Of a stretch of DNA of 64,000 nt, positions 53,682 to 63,900 are shown in pieces. The DNA comes from Duganella sp. SG902 (GTDB lineage: Bacteria; Pseudomonadota; Gammaproteobacteria; Burkholderiales; Burkholderiaceae_D): positions 434,001 through 498,000 of the forward strand of contig NZ_JABMJK010000003.1 of NCBI RefSeq assembly GCF_013376005.1, written 5' to 3'. Position 1 is the stretch's first letter, and the number at the start of each line of letters is the position of its first letter. A program made the translations under genes and the position numbers. Under the pieces are notes generated by a model that saw only the letters and a list, made by a program, of their open reading frames with translations, made no database searches and had not been told where the DNA came from.

Positions 53682-55232
53682 GGTGGGCGTGAAGTTCAAA
53701 TCACGGAAGTCGTAGCTGAAATCCGTCTCGGTGGAGATGGGCGCCATTTTCATGCGCTCGATGCTGCCGTCCGGATTGAGCGCGAAGGTCACGTAGGCGT
53801 CGGCGTTGAAGTTGCGCTCGCGCCAGCGCACGATGAAGGTGTCGTGCTGGAAGTGCTCCAGCTCTCCGCTCAGGTCCGGCGTGCGCTCGAAGCGCATCAC
53901 CTGCCTGCCGCCCTCCTCGCGGATGCTGATCTTGCCATACCACGCATCCTCATACTCGCCGTTGTAGGACGCCAGCGGCAAAGACGGTTTCGACGCCACC
54001 GCGCGCGCCGTGTGCTCCTTGCCCTGCCGCTCCAGCTCCTCCCTGTGCGCGGCCGCTTCCTGATCGGCGTACAGCTGGATCCAGTCGGACGGCCGCACCT
54101 GCAGGTAGTGGTCGAGGATACGGTAGTACAGCGAGGCCATGGCCGGGCTGTTCTCCGCATTGGTCAGGATGGCGATGCCCAGCTTCTCCTCCGGCACCAT
54201 CAGCACCGTCGAGTAAAAGCCTTGCAGCGCGCCGCCGTGCATGGCGATCTTGCGGCCCTTGTAGTCGCGCAGCTGGAAGCCCAGGCCATAGGCGTAGAAG
54301 TTCGGTTTGGTGGCGGCCAGCGCCGGCTTGGGCTCGCGGATGCGCATCGGCGTCTGCTCGGTCCACATCTCGGCCGCCTGCTGGGCGCTGAACAGTTGCT
54401 TGCCGTTGTCCATCTTGCCGCTATTGAGCAGCACCGTCATCCAGCGCGCGATGTCCTCCGCGTTGGTGTTGATGCCCACCGCGCCCACCGCGTTCGGCAC
54501 CGGCATCGGCTTCACCACCGCGATCCTGTCATTGATCTTGCTATGCGGCGCCGAGTAGTCGCTGGTGGCCAGCATCTCGGCCACGCTGGTCTTGGTGCCG
54601 GTCATGCCCAGCGGCGACAGGATCTGCTCCTGTATCGCCTCGCCCCACGGCTTGCCCGCCTTGTCCGCGATGATCTTGCCCGCCACGATGTACAGCAGGT
54701 TGTCATACGCGTAGCTGGCGCGGAAGCTGGTGGCCGGCTTCACGTAACGCAGCCTGGCGATGATTTCGTCGGTGCTGAAGGTGGTGCTCGGCCACCACAG
54801 CAAATCCCCGGCGCCGAGGCCAAGGCCGCTGCGGTGCGTGAGCAGGTCGCGCACCGTCATCTGGCCGGTCACGTACGAGTCGTACATCTGGAAGCCCGGC
54901 AGGTGCTTGGTGACGGGATCGTCCCACGCCAGCTTGCCCTGGTCGACCAGCATCGCCAGCCCGGCGGCGGTGAAGGCCTTGGAGTTGGAGGCGATTTCAA
55001 ACAGGGTCTTGCCGTCCACCGGCGCCGGCTCGCCCAGCTTGCGCACGCCGTAACCCTTGGCCGTCACCACCTTGCCATCCTTGACGATGGCGATCGCCAT
55101 GCCAGGCACGTCGAAGGTCTTCAAGGCGCGGTTCACGTCCGCATCGAGATTAAACGCGGGCACGCTGGCGGCGTGCGCCGCCACGGCGGTCAGCGTGAAC
55201 GCGGCCGCCGCAAATGTGTGAGTCAGTTTCAT
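53652..55232 (-). CDS. Serine hydrolase, beta-lactamase class C fold, with DUF3471-type C-terminus
   Basis: A 526-aa periplasmic enzyme with a signal peptide of about 20 residues (ending A-H-A-A). The nucleophile is in E-I-A-S-N-S-K-A-F (S-x-x-K), the Tyr in Y-A-Y-D-N (Y-x-N) and a H-G-G triad element lies near 355. C-terminal region (about 420-515) is the DUF3471-like beta domain. It probably hydrolyses a peptide or ester, not necessarily a beta-lactam. ATG at 55232 shares ATGA with the M1 peptidase stop. The last residues (R-H-S-G-A-G-R-N-P) come from a palindromic repeat. Confidence 0.9.
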   Translation of the reverse strand: MKLTHTFAAAAFTLTAVAAHAASVPAFNLDADVNRALKTFDVPGMAIAIVKDGKVVTAKGYGVRKLGEPAPVDGKTLFEIASNSKAFTAAGLAMLVDQGKLAWDDPVTKHLPGFQMYDSYVTGQMTVRDLLTHRSGLGLGAGDLLWWPSTTFSTDEIIARLRYVKPATSFRASYAYDNLLYIVAGKIIADKAGKPWGEAIQEQILSPLGMTGTKTSVAEMLATSDYSAPHSKINDRIAVVKPMPVPNAVGAVGINTNAEDIARWMTVLLNSGKMDNGKQLFSAQQAAEMWTEQTPMRIREPKPALAATKPNFYAYGLGFQLRDYKGRKIAMHGGALQGFYSTVLMVPEEKLGIAILTNAENSPAMASLYYRILDHYLQVRPSDWIQLYADQEAAAHREELERQGKEHTARAVASKPSLPLASYNGEYEDAWYGKISIREEGGRQVMRFERTPDLSGELEHFQHDTFIVRWRERNFNADAYVTFALNPDGSIERMKMAPISTETDFSYDFRDLNFTPTRHSGAGRNP

Positions 55233-57070
55233 TGTTTTTTGAATGCCTTGTCTACCGCTGCTTGCGTCAGCGGGTGGTAGTGCGAACGCGCCTTGGCGTA
55301 GACCGCCTTCGCCCAGTCCTTCTCGTTGGGGTTCTTCAGCAGCGCGGTGTACAGCGGCACCACGAACAGCTTGCGGCCCACGCTGTTGAGGAATTTGCCC
55401 AGCGGCTCGCGCACGTTGTAGCCGGCCTTCACCGACGACAGGTAGAAGCGGTAGGCGATTTCGTTGTTGCCGCTCTTGCCCAGGCCGAAGGTCTGGTCGA
55501 GTTCCTGCATCTGCGCGGCGCTGGCCTTGCCGTCGATGTCGTTCAGGAAGTGCATCCACTCCAGCGCGATCCAGTTCTTGCCGTTCAGTTCAGCGGTCGG
55601 CAGTTCGCCTTTCAGCCAGGCGGCGCGCTGCGTGTCCAGCGCGGCCAGGCGTGGCGAGGCCGCGCGCTTGGCGGTGGCCGGGATGCCGGGCGCGTACAGC
55701 CATTCGTCCAGCTCCGAGGCCGACATGTATTCCGGATGCGCGTCCAGCAGGTTCTTTTTAAGGTAGTCAACAAATTCGTCGGTGGTGGCCGACTTGAAGG
55801 CGTGCGAATCGAACCAGCCGCGCAGGAAGGGATCGAACACTTCGCGGCCGGCGCGCTGTTCCAGCGTGCGCAGGAACCATGCGCCTTTGGGATAAATCAG
55901 GCTGCCGTCCGGATACGCCGACGGATCGTTGTCGGCGCCGCGCGTGGCCAGCACCTGCTTGGCAGCGGGGATGTTGGCCAGCGATGCCAGCGCCTCCTCC
56001 TGCTCCACTTGCAGGTTCATCTCCGCCACCTCGTCGCCGTACAGTTTTTCGACGATGCGGGTGGTGACGTAGGTGGTGAAGCCTTCGTTCAGCCAGGTGT
56101 ACTTCCACGAGGCGTTGGTCACCAGGTTGCCGGACCACGAGTGCGCCAGTTCATGCGCGATCAGGTCGACCAGGCTGCGGTCGCCGGCGATCATGGTCGG
56201 CGTGAGGAAGGTCAGGCGCGGATTCTCCATGCCGCCGTACGGGAAGGATGGCGGCAGCACGATCATGTCGTATCGGTCCCAGCGATAGGGGCCGTACAGG
56301 CCTTCGGCGGCGCTGATCATCTTCTCGGTGTCGGCCAGCTCGTAGGCGGCGGCCTCGATGCGCGCCGGTTCGGCGTAGACGGCGGAGCGCGGGCCGAGGT
56401 TGCGCACTTCGATTTCGCCGATGGCGATCGCCAGCAGGTAGGATGGAATCGGCTGCGCCATCTTGAACTTCCAGCCGCCGGCGCCGGTGGCCTGCTGATC
56501 GTTCTCGGCGCTCATCACCACGCGCAGGCCGGCCGGCGCGTCGATGCGGGCGCTGTATGTGAAGCGCACGGCCGGCGTGTCCTGCACCGGCGCCCACGAG
56601 CGGGCGTTGATGTCCTGCGACTGGCTGAACATGAACGGACGCTTGCCGGACATGGTCTGCTCCGGCGCCATCCATTGCAGCGCGGCGGCCGACGGCGCGG
56701 TGCGGTAGTACACACGCACTTTCTGCGGCTGGAACGGCAGCGCGATGCGCAGCGCGCGGCCCTTCTGGGCGTCGAATTTATCGAGCATGAAGGAGGCGGC
56801 GCTCCAGCGGCCGTCGGGGTTCAACACCTGCACCTTGGCGATGTTGAGTTCATTCGTGTCCAGCACCAGCGTGCGGGCGGATTTGTCGATCCAGTTCAGT
56901 GTGAGCTCGGCGTAGCCGGACAGGATCTTGTGGCTGAAGTCAGCTTTCAGGTCCAGGTGCAGATCGGTGGTGCGCACCTGATCGTAACGGGCGTAGCTCA
57001 GCGGATCGGCGTGGGCGGCGAACGTCAAACATGCGGATAGCACGAACGCGGAAAAAGTCTTCTTGATCAT
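55229..57070 (-). CDS. M1 family aminopeptidase (LTA4-hydrolase-like), secreted
   Basis: A 613-aa zinc aminopeptidase with a signal peptide of about 21 residues (ending A-H-A-D). The exopeptidase motif P-Y-G-G-M-E-N-P is near 295 and the zinc motif H-E-L-A-H-S-W-S-G ... N-E-G-F-T-T-Y near 325-350. The C-terminal helical domain is of the LTA4H type. ATG at 57070 begins the signal peptide. Cleaves N-terminal residues from peptides in the periplasm; it is coupled to the downstream hydrolase through ATGA, which suggests a joint role in peptide processing. Confidence 0.95.
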   Translation of the reverse strand: MIKKTFSAFVLSACLTFAAHADPLSYARYDQVRTTDLHLDLKADFSHKILSGYAELTLNWIDKSARTLVLDTNELNIAKVQVLNPDGRWSAASFMLDKFDAQKGRALRIALPFQPQKVRVYYRTAPSAAALQWMAPEQTMSGKRPFMFSQSQDINARSWAPVQDTPAVRFTYSARIDAPAGLRVVMSAENDQQATGAGGWKFKMAQPIPSYLLAIAIGEIEVRNLGPRSAVYAEPARIEAAAYELADTEKMISAAEGLYGPYRWDRYDMIVLPPSFPYGGMENPRLTFLTPTMIAGDRSLVDLIAHELAHSWSGNLVTNASWKYTWLNEGFTTYVTTRIVEKLYGDEVAEMNLQVEQEEALASLANIPAAKQVLATRGADNDPSAYPDGSLIYPKGAWFLRTLEQRAGREVFDPFLRGWFDSHAFKSATTDEFVDYLKKNLLDAHPEYMSASELDEWLYAPGIPATAKRAASPRLAALDTQRAAWLKGELPTAELNGKNWIALEWMHFLNDIDGKASAAQMQELDQTFGLGKSGNNEIAYRFYLSSVKAGYNVREPLGKFLNSVGRKLFVVPLYTALLKNPNEKDWAKAVYAKARSHYHPLTQAAVDKAFKKQ

Positions 57071-57149
57071 GGTGATACTTTCAATATTGTCTTTAGCGCC
57101 AAGGAGAATAGCATAGCCATGTTTCTGGCATGTGTTAGAATCGCGGCCG

Positions 57150-57256
57150 TAAGTGGGGAGTAGTCGGCTTGCGCCTTCCGGGTGCAAGAACCTGTGTCAA
57201 CATAATCGGTCCGCAGACCGTGGTGCAGGTGGCTGAAAGGCTGGACGAGACCATGA
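57150..57256 (+). promoter_or_regulatory. yybP-ykoY manganese riboswitch (aptamer)
   Basis: Contains the conserved core of the family: GGGGAGTAG near the 5' end and GACGAGACC near the 3' end, separated by about 80 bp that can form two arms. It lies upstream of a GDT1/TMEM165 gene, the classical target. Family members bind Mn2+ and turn on efflux. Confidence 0.88.
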
Positions 57257-57260
57257 TCAT

Positions 57261-57308
57261 CGCGCGGCCATGTTGGGCCGGAGCCGCGCCTTGGTCATTG
57301 GTTTTTTT
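57261..57308 (+). terminator. Riboswitch expression-platform terminator
   Basis: GCGCGGC (57262-57268) pairs with GCCGCGC (57283-57289), followed by a run of seven T at 57302-57308. The upstream CGCGGC (57142-57147) can pair with the right arm, a possible antiterminator. It lies before the translation start. Confidence 0.7.
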
Positions 57309-57337
57309 GTTCCGGCCCCCTAACCTTATCACATCCC

Positions 57338-57913
57338 ATGGAAGCCTTCCTCGTCTCTACCGGCATCGTCGCCCTTGCGGAAATCGGCGACAAAACCCAG
57401 CTGCTCGCGTTTGTCCTCGCCGCCCGGTTCCGTCGCCCCTTGCCCATCGTCGCCGGCATATTCGTCGCCACCATCGCCAACCACGCTTTCGCCGCCGCCA
57501 TCGGCGCCTGGATCACCAGCCTGCTGGGGCCCGAGATCCTGCGCTGGGTGCTGGGAGCGTCCTTCCTCGCCATGGCCGCGTGGACGCTGGTGCCGGACCA
57601 GCTGGATGAGGAGGACACCCAGCTCGCCCGTTACGGCGTGTTCCTGACCACGCTGATCGCCTTCTTCCTGGCCGAGATGGGCGACAAGACGCAGGTCGCC
57701 ACGGTGGCGCTGGCGGCGCGCTATCACGGCATCGTGGCCGTGGTGTGCGGCACCACGCTGGGCATGATGCTGGCGAACGTGCCGGCCGTGTACTTCGGCG
57801 ACAGGATCGCCAACAAGGTCTCGCTCAAGCTGGTGCACGGCATCGCCGCGGTGATCTTCGCGGCGCTGGGCGCGGCGACGCTACTGGGCGCCGGCGCCAG
57901 CCTGGGGGTCTGA
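57338..57913 (+). CDS. GDT1/TMEM165 family manganese exporter (UPF0016)
   Basis: A 191-aa inner-membrane protein with six helices in two repeats, each with the E-x-G-D-K-T motif (E-I-G-D-K-T-Q near 15 and E-M-G-D-K-T-Q near 110). Members of this family, such as MneA/MntX, export Mn2+. It is under a yybP-ykoY riboswitch, so expression should rise with Mn2+. Its end overlaps the convergent cyclic glucan synthase gene by 33 bp. Confidence 0.93.
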   Translation: MEAFLVSTGIVALAEIGDKTQLLAFVLAARFRRPLPIVAGIFVATIANHAFAAAIGAWITSLLGPEILRWVLGASFLAMAAWTLVPDQLDEEDTQLARYGVFLTTLIAFFLAEMGDKTQVATVALAARYHGIVAVVCGTTLGMMLANVPAVYFGDRIANKVSLKLVHGIAAVIFAALGAATLLGAGASLGV

Positions 57914-60900
57914 GGCCGCCGCCGCCGGCGCTGGCAGCAGCAGTTCCACCTGCCGTTCGCCGCCGCTGTCGCGCAGCTCGATCAACTGGTCGTGTTGCGG
58001 CACCCCGTCCACCGTCAGCGAAGGCGGGCCGTTCTCGGCACGCACCACGCGGATCACATACGAAGTGGCGCCATAGCGGTAGGTCAGCGTGAAGCCGGGC
58101 CACGCCTCCGGCAGGCGCGGCTCGAGCCTGAGGTGGGTGGCGGTGCGCGTGAGACCCAGCAGCGACTCGATGATCAGGCGGTACATCCAGCCCGACGAAC
58201 CGGTGTACCAGCTCCAGCCGCCGCGCCCCACGTGCGGCGGCACCGCGTAGACGTCAGCCGTCACCACATACGGTTCCACCTTGTAGACCGCCGCGCCCTC
58301 GGCGGTGCGGCCGTGCATGACCGGGTTGATCATGCGCGCCAGCTCCCATGCGCGTTCGGTCTCGCCCAGGCGCGCGAAGGCCATGGCGGTCCAGATGGCG
58401 GCGTGGGTGTACTGGCCGCCGTTCTCGCGCACGCCCGGCACGTAGCCACGGATGTAGCCCGGGTTCGGGCCGGCCTTGTCGAACGGCGGGTCGAGCAACT
58501 GGATAATCCCGGAATCGCGCCGCACCAGCCGCCGGTTGACCTGCTCCATCGCGCCGCGCACCCGCGCCGGATCGGCGGCGCCGGACAGCACACCCCAGCT
58601 TTGCGAGATCGAATCGATCTGGCATTCCTCGTTGGTGTGCGAGCCTAGCGGCGTGCCATCGTCGAAGTAGGCGCGGCGATACCATTCGCCGTCCCAGGCG
58701 TTCTGCTCGACGTTGGCGGCGATGCGGCGCGCCTGCTCGCGGCACTCGGCGGCGAATTCGGCGTCGTGACGCAGGTCGGCCACCTCGGCGAAGCGCTTCA
58801 GCACTTCGCACAGGAAGAAGGCCAGCCACACGCTCTCCCCTTTGCCATGCTCGCCCACCTTGTCCATGCCGTCGTTCCAGTCGCAGGAACCGATCAGCGG
58901 CAGGCCGTGCTGGCCGAAGCGCAGGCCGTTGCGGATGGCGCGCACGCAGTGGTCGTACAGCGTGCCATGCTCGCCGGAGCGGGCCGGCAGGTCGTAGTAG
59001 GAATCCTCCTCCGGCTTGACCGGGCGCCCCTCCAGGTAGGGCGCGGTTTCATCGAGGATGGCCATGTCGCCGGTGGTGGAGACGTAGCGCCAGGCGCCCA
59101 GCGGCAGCCACAGATAGTCATCCGAGCAGTGCGTGCGCACGCCCCGGTCCGACGGCGGATGCCACCAGTGCTGCACGTCGCCTTCCAGGAACTGGTGGGC
59201 GGCGCACAGCAGCAACTGGTCGCGCAGCAGCTGCGGTTGCGTGTGGACGGTGGCCATCGCATCCTGCAGTTGGTCGCGGAAGCCGAACGCGCCGCCGGAC
59301 TGGTAGTAGCCGCTGCGCGCCCAGATGCGGCAGGCGATGGTTTGGTACATCAGCCAGCCGTTGGCGATGACGTCCAGCTCCGGTTCCGGCGTTTCGATGC
59401 GCACCGCGCCCAGCGTCTGCTCCCAGTGGGCGTGCACGGCGGCCAGCGCTTCCTGCGCGGCGCCGGCGCTGCGGTGTTTCTGTACCAGGCTGCTGGCGTC
59501 GGCGTTGCGGCGCCCGCCCACGCCCAGCACGAACACGATCTCGCGCTCCTGCCCCGGCAGCAGGTCGAACGGCGCCTGGATCGCGGCGCAGGCATCCAGC
59601 CCGGCGCCGACCTTGCCCGACAGGCGCGAACGACGCAGCGCCGCCGGCGCGGCCAGCGTGCCGTTGCGGCCCATGAACTCGGTGCGGTCGCTGGTGAAGG
59701 TGCGCAGCGTGGCGTCGCAGTTGAAGAAGGCCACGCGGCCGCCGAACTCGGTGTTGTACGGGTTCTTGGCGAACAGCGCGCCACTGGCCGGATCGGCCTC
59801 GGTCAGGATGTGCATGCCCGACTTGGAGCGCATGTCGCCCAGCACCCATTCGACGTAGCCGAAGGCCGACAGGCGGCGCTGCACCAGCGAATCGTTGCGC
59901 ACTTTCAGCACCGTGTACTTGATCGGCGCGTCGACCGCCACGAAGGTGGTCATCTCGCTGTGGATGCCGGCCTCGATATGCTCGAACACGCTGTAGCCGA
60001 AGCCGTGGCGCGTGATGTAGGCGCCGTTGCCGCGCGCCGACAAGGCGGTCGGGGACCAGAACTGGCCGCTCTGCTCATCGCGCAGGTAGAAGGCCTCGCC
60101 GCTGGCGTCGCTCACCGGATCGTTATGCCATGGGGTGATGCGGTATTCGTGCGCGTTCTCGTGCCAGGTGTAGGCCTGGCCGCTTTCCGAGATCACCGTG
60201 CCGAACTGCGGATTGGCCAGCACGTTGGACCACGGCGCCGGCGTGCGCCGGGTGTCGCTGGTGGTGATGACGTATTCGCGGCCGTCGGCCGTGAAGCCGC
60301 CGATGCCGTTCTCCAGCACCAGCCCGCGCGCCGGATGCGTGACCGGGCCGGCGTCGGCGTATTCGCCGCGGCTGTCGGCCAGCAGCGGCGGCATGCGCAT
60401 GGCCGGCGGCGCGGGACGCTTGATCTGCTCGGCCAGGGTGCCGCGCGCGTCGCTGATGATGACGCGCGCCACCGATTGCAGCAGCACCCGGTCCTCGTTC
60501 GCGATCTGGTCCGCCAGCCGCACGAAGATGCCGCCGGGCCGGTCGATGGCCTGGGCGTCGATGCCGGAGGCGATCAGGCCCATGATCTGGTCGTGCAGGG
60601 CCTGGCGGTAGCCGGATTGGTCCTCGTACCAGATCACCAGGTCCACCACCAGCCCTTTCAGGCGCCAGTAGGCGTGCGCCTGCACCATCTGGCGCGCCAG
60701 CTCGATATTGGCGGCGTCCTTGATCTGCAACAGCACGATCGGCAGGTCGCCCGAAATGGCGTAGGCCCACAGCCCGGACTGGCCGCGCTGGTTCTTGATC
60801 AGGGTGGAGGCGTCCGCGCGCAGCGCGGCGTTCGGGTAGATCACCGAGTTGGCCAGGCGGCCGTACAGCTGGCCATCGGCCTCGCTGGCGTTCAGCTGGC

Positions 60901-63900
60901 GCAGCACCACCTGGCTGTGGGTCCACGCCAGCTCGAACACGCGATCGGCCAGGTGGCGGTCCTGGTACTTGTCGATCAGGTGCAGCGCGGCGTCGCGCTG
61001 CTCGGTCATGCCGGTGACGATGTCCACCGTCGCGTACTGGTCGGGCTGCAGCGTGATGGTGTAGCGGATCGCCACCACCGGATCGAGCACCGAACCTTCA
61101 GCGCCGCTCAGCGGTTCCTTGTTCAGCATCGCGCCCGGCGCCGCCGCCGTGTTGCCGCGGCCGATGAAGCGCGCGCGGTCGGTTTCAAACGACACGTTCA
61201 CGGCCGGCGCGTCATGCACCACCATCGCGTGCATCAGCCACGGCATGCTGTCATGGGCGCCGCGCGGACGGCGCGTGCACAGGATGGCGTTTTCATGGCG
61301 CAGGATCTCGGTCTGCACGAACAGCTTGCTGAAGGCCGGGTGGGCGTTGTCGGCGGCGGCCGGCGCCATCACCACCTCGGCGAAGCTGGTCACCTCGATG
61401 GTGCGTACGCGCTCGCTCTTGTTGGTGATGCGGGTGCGGCGCAACTCGATGTCGTCCTCCGGCGAGACCACGATCTCGGTGTACAGGTCGATGTTGCGGT
61501 CGGAGCGGCGGAACTCGGCGCGGCCCTCGGAGAAAATCACCTCGTACTTGCGCGGCTCGACCAGCGTCGGTTGATAGGTGGTGGACCAGAATTCGCCGTC
61601 CTCGACGTCGCGCACGTAGCAGAAATTGCCCCAGTTGTCGCGCGTGCTGTCCTCGCGCCAGCGGGTCACCGCCAGGTCCTTCCAGCGGCTGTAGCTGCCG
61701 CCGGCGTTGGTGACCATGACGTGGTAGCGGCCATTGGACAGCAGCTGCGTTTCCGGCACCGGCGTCGAATGCTGCGTCAGTATCCGCATCGGCATCGACT
61801 GCTCGGCGGGGTTGGCGCGGATCGCCGCCAGCTCGGTGGTGTTGGAGTAGAAGGCCCCGGCCTGCGGGCTGCGCTCCTGCAGCACCAGCAGCGTCGATTG
61901 CAGCAGCGGGTCGGATTCGAAGCGGCGCTGCATCGGCCGGTCGTGCAGCAGGTAGCTGAGCGACAGCAGGCCCATGCCCTGGTGGTGCACCATGAAGGAA
62001 CGGATGATGGCGAAGCTCTGGCCGCGCGGCAGGCGCGAGGCGGTGTAGTCGACCGCCTCGAAGAAGCCGTAGCGTCCCATGAAGCCCAGTTCCGCCATGC
62101 GCTGCAGGTTGGCGCAGGACGCCTCCGGCTGCACCATCAGGCCCATCATGCTGGCGTACGGCGCGATCACCAGATCGTCGGCCAGGCCGCGCTTGAGGCC
62201 CAGCCCCGGCACGCCGAACGCGCGGTACTGGTAGTTCATGCTGGCGTCCACGGTGTTGTAGCCGGATTCGGAGATCCCCCACGGCACGTTGCGGCGCTTG
62301 CCGTAATCGATTTGCGCGTCGATCACCGACTGGTAGGTCTGGTCCAGCAGCGTGCTCGGATAGTTCGGCATCACCAGCAGCGGCATCAGGTACTCGAACA
62401 TGGAACCGCTCCACGACAGCAGCACCGGCTTGCCGGAGACGATGCACAGCTGGCGGCCCAGCGCGAACCAGTGCTCCTGCGGCAGCTGGCCCTGGGCGAT
62501 GGCGACAAAGCTGGCGAGGCGCACCTCGGAGGCCAGCAGGTCGTAATAGCTGGCGTCCAGCCGGCGCTCGCTGACGTTGTAGCCGATCGCCAGCAGATTG
62601 GTGGTGGCGTTGTACAGGAAGCCGTATTCCATCTGCGCGAAGGCGCCGCAGCGCTGCCCCAGATCGGCCAGCGCGCGCATGCGCTCGTGCGCGGCGGTGC
62701 TGCCGCGCTCCAGCAGCTGCGCCAGTTGCTGCTGGCGTTCGCGTTCGGCCGGCGCCAGGTCGGTGACGGCGACGGCGGCGCTGGCGCGCGCCAGACCGGC
62801 CAGCTCGCGCAGGGTCGGCATGCGCATCATGTTGGTGTCGAGCACCACGTCGGCCGACAGCGCGGCCCATGGCGTCAGCTGTTCCAGTTCGTCGAGCGCG
62901 GCGCGGCATTGCCGCACGAGCGAGGTGGCCCAGGCGGCGCCGGTCTCGCCATGGGCGACGGCGTGCGGCTGCAGGGCGCCGGCCTGCTCCTCCATGCGCT
63001 GCAACCACGCGTGCAGCTGCTGCAGGTTGCCGGGGTCCGGCGCCGGCGTCAGCGCGGCCAGCAGCGCGGCGGCTTTGGCGGCCAGCTCGCTGTCGGCGCC
63101 ATTGGCGCCGGCTTCCGCCAGCGTCTCCTGCAGCACGCGCGCGGTGGTGTCGATGCCGCTGACGATTTGCGGGCCGAGCACCGGCGCGTCATACAGGCCG
63201 GTCAGCCCTGGCTGCAAGGTCAGCAAGTGGCCGGCCAGGTTGCCGCTGTCCACGGTGGAGATGTAGACCGGCTGCAGCGGCTTGAGGGTCTGCGTGTCGT
63301 ACCAGTTGTAGAAGTGGCCGTGGTAGCGTTCCAGCTTGTCCATGCTGTCCAGCGTATTGGCGGTGCGTTCCATCAGCTGCGCCACGGTGATGTAGCCGAA
63401 GTCGCTGGCCGTCAGGTTGGCCAGCAAGGCCATGCCGATATTGGTCGGCGAGGTGCGGTGCGCCACCACCTGCACCGGGTGCTCCTGCATGTTATCGGGC
63501 GGCAGCCAGTTGTCCTCCGGGCCGACGAAGTGGTCGAAGTAGGCCCAGGTGCGGCGCGCCAGCTTGTGCAGGAACTGCTGCTGGTCCGGCGTGAGCTGCG
63601 CGTGGGTGCGCGCGATCGGGCGGCTGATCCAGTCCGCCACCGCCGGCGCCACCAGCCACGCCAGCAGGAACAGCGCCGCCGGCGGCAGGCTGGCCGGACG
63701 CCAGCCGAGCAGCGCGCCGCCGACGAACAGCGCCAGCACCGGCGCGAACCACATGGTGCGCCAGGTGCTTGCCGTGCCCTCGGCCTGGCGCGACAGCGCC
63801 GAGGCGCGCCATTCCAGCAGGCGGCGATGCGAGATCAGCGAGCGCCACAGGCTGCGCAGGATGGCGTCCATGCTGAAGTAGGCCTCGTACGGCAGGAACA

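Noticed and set aside
53652-55559. Beta-lactamase-fold gene start upstream of 55232
   Set aside because: The extension runs through the end of the M1 peptidase gene; the signal peptide and the ATGA overlap fix the start at 55232.
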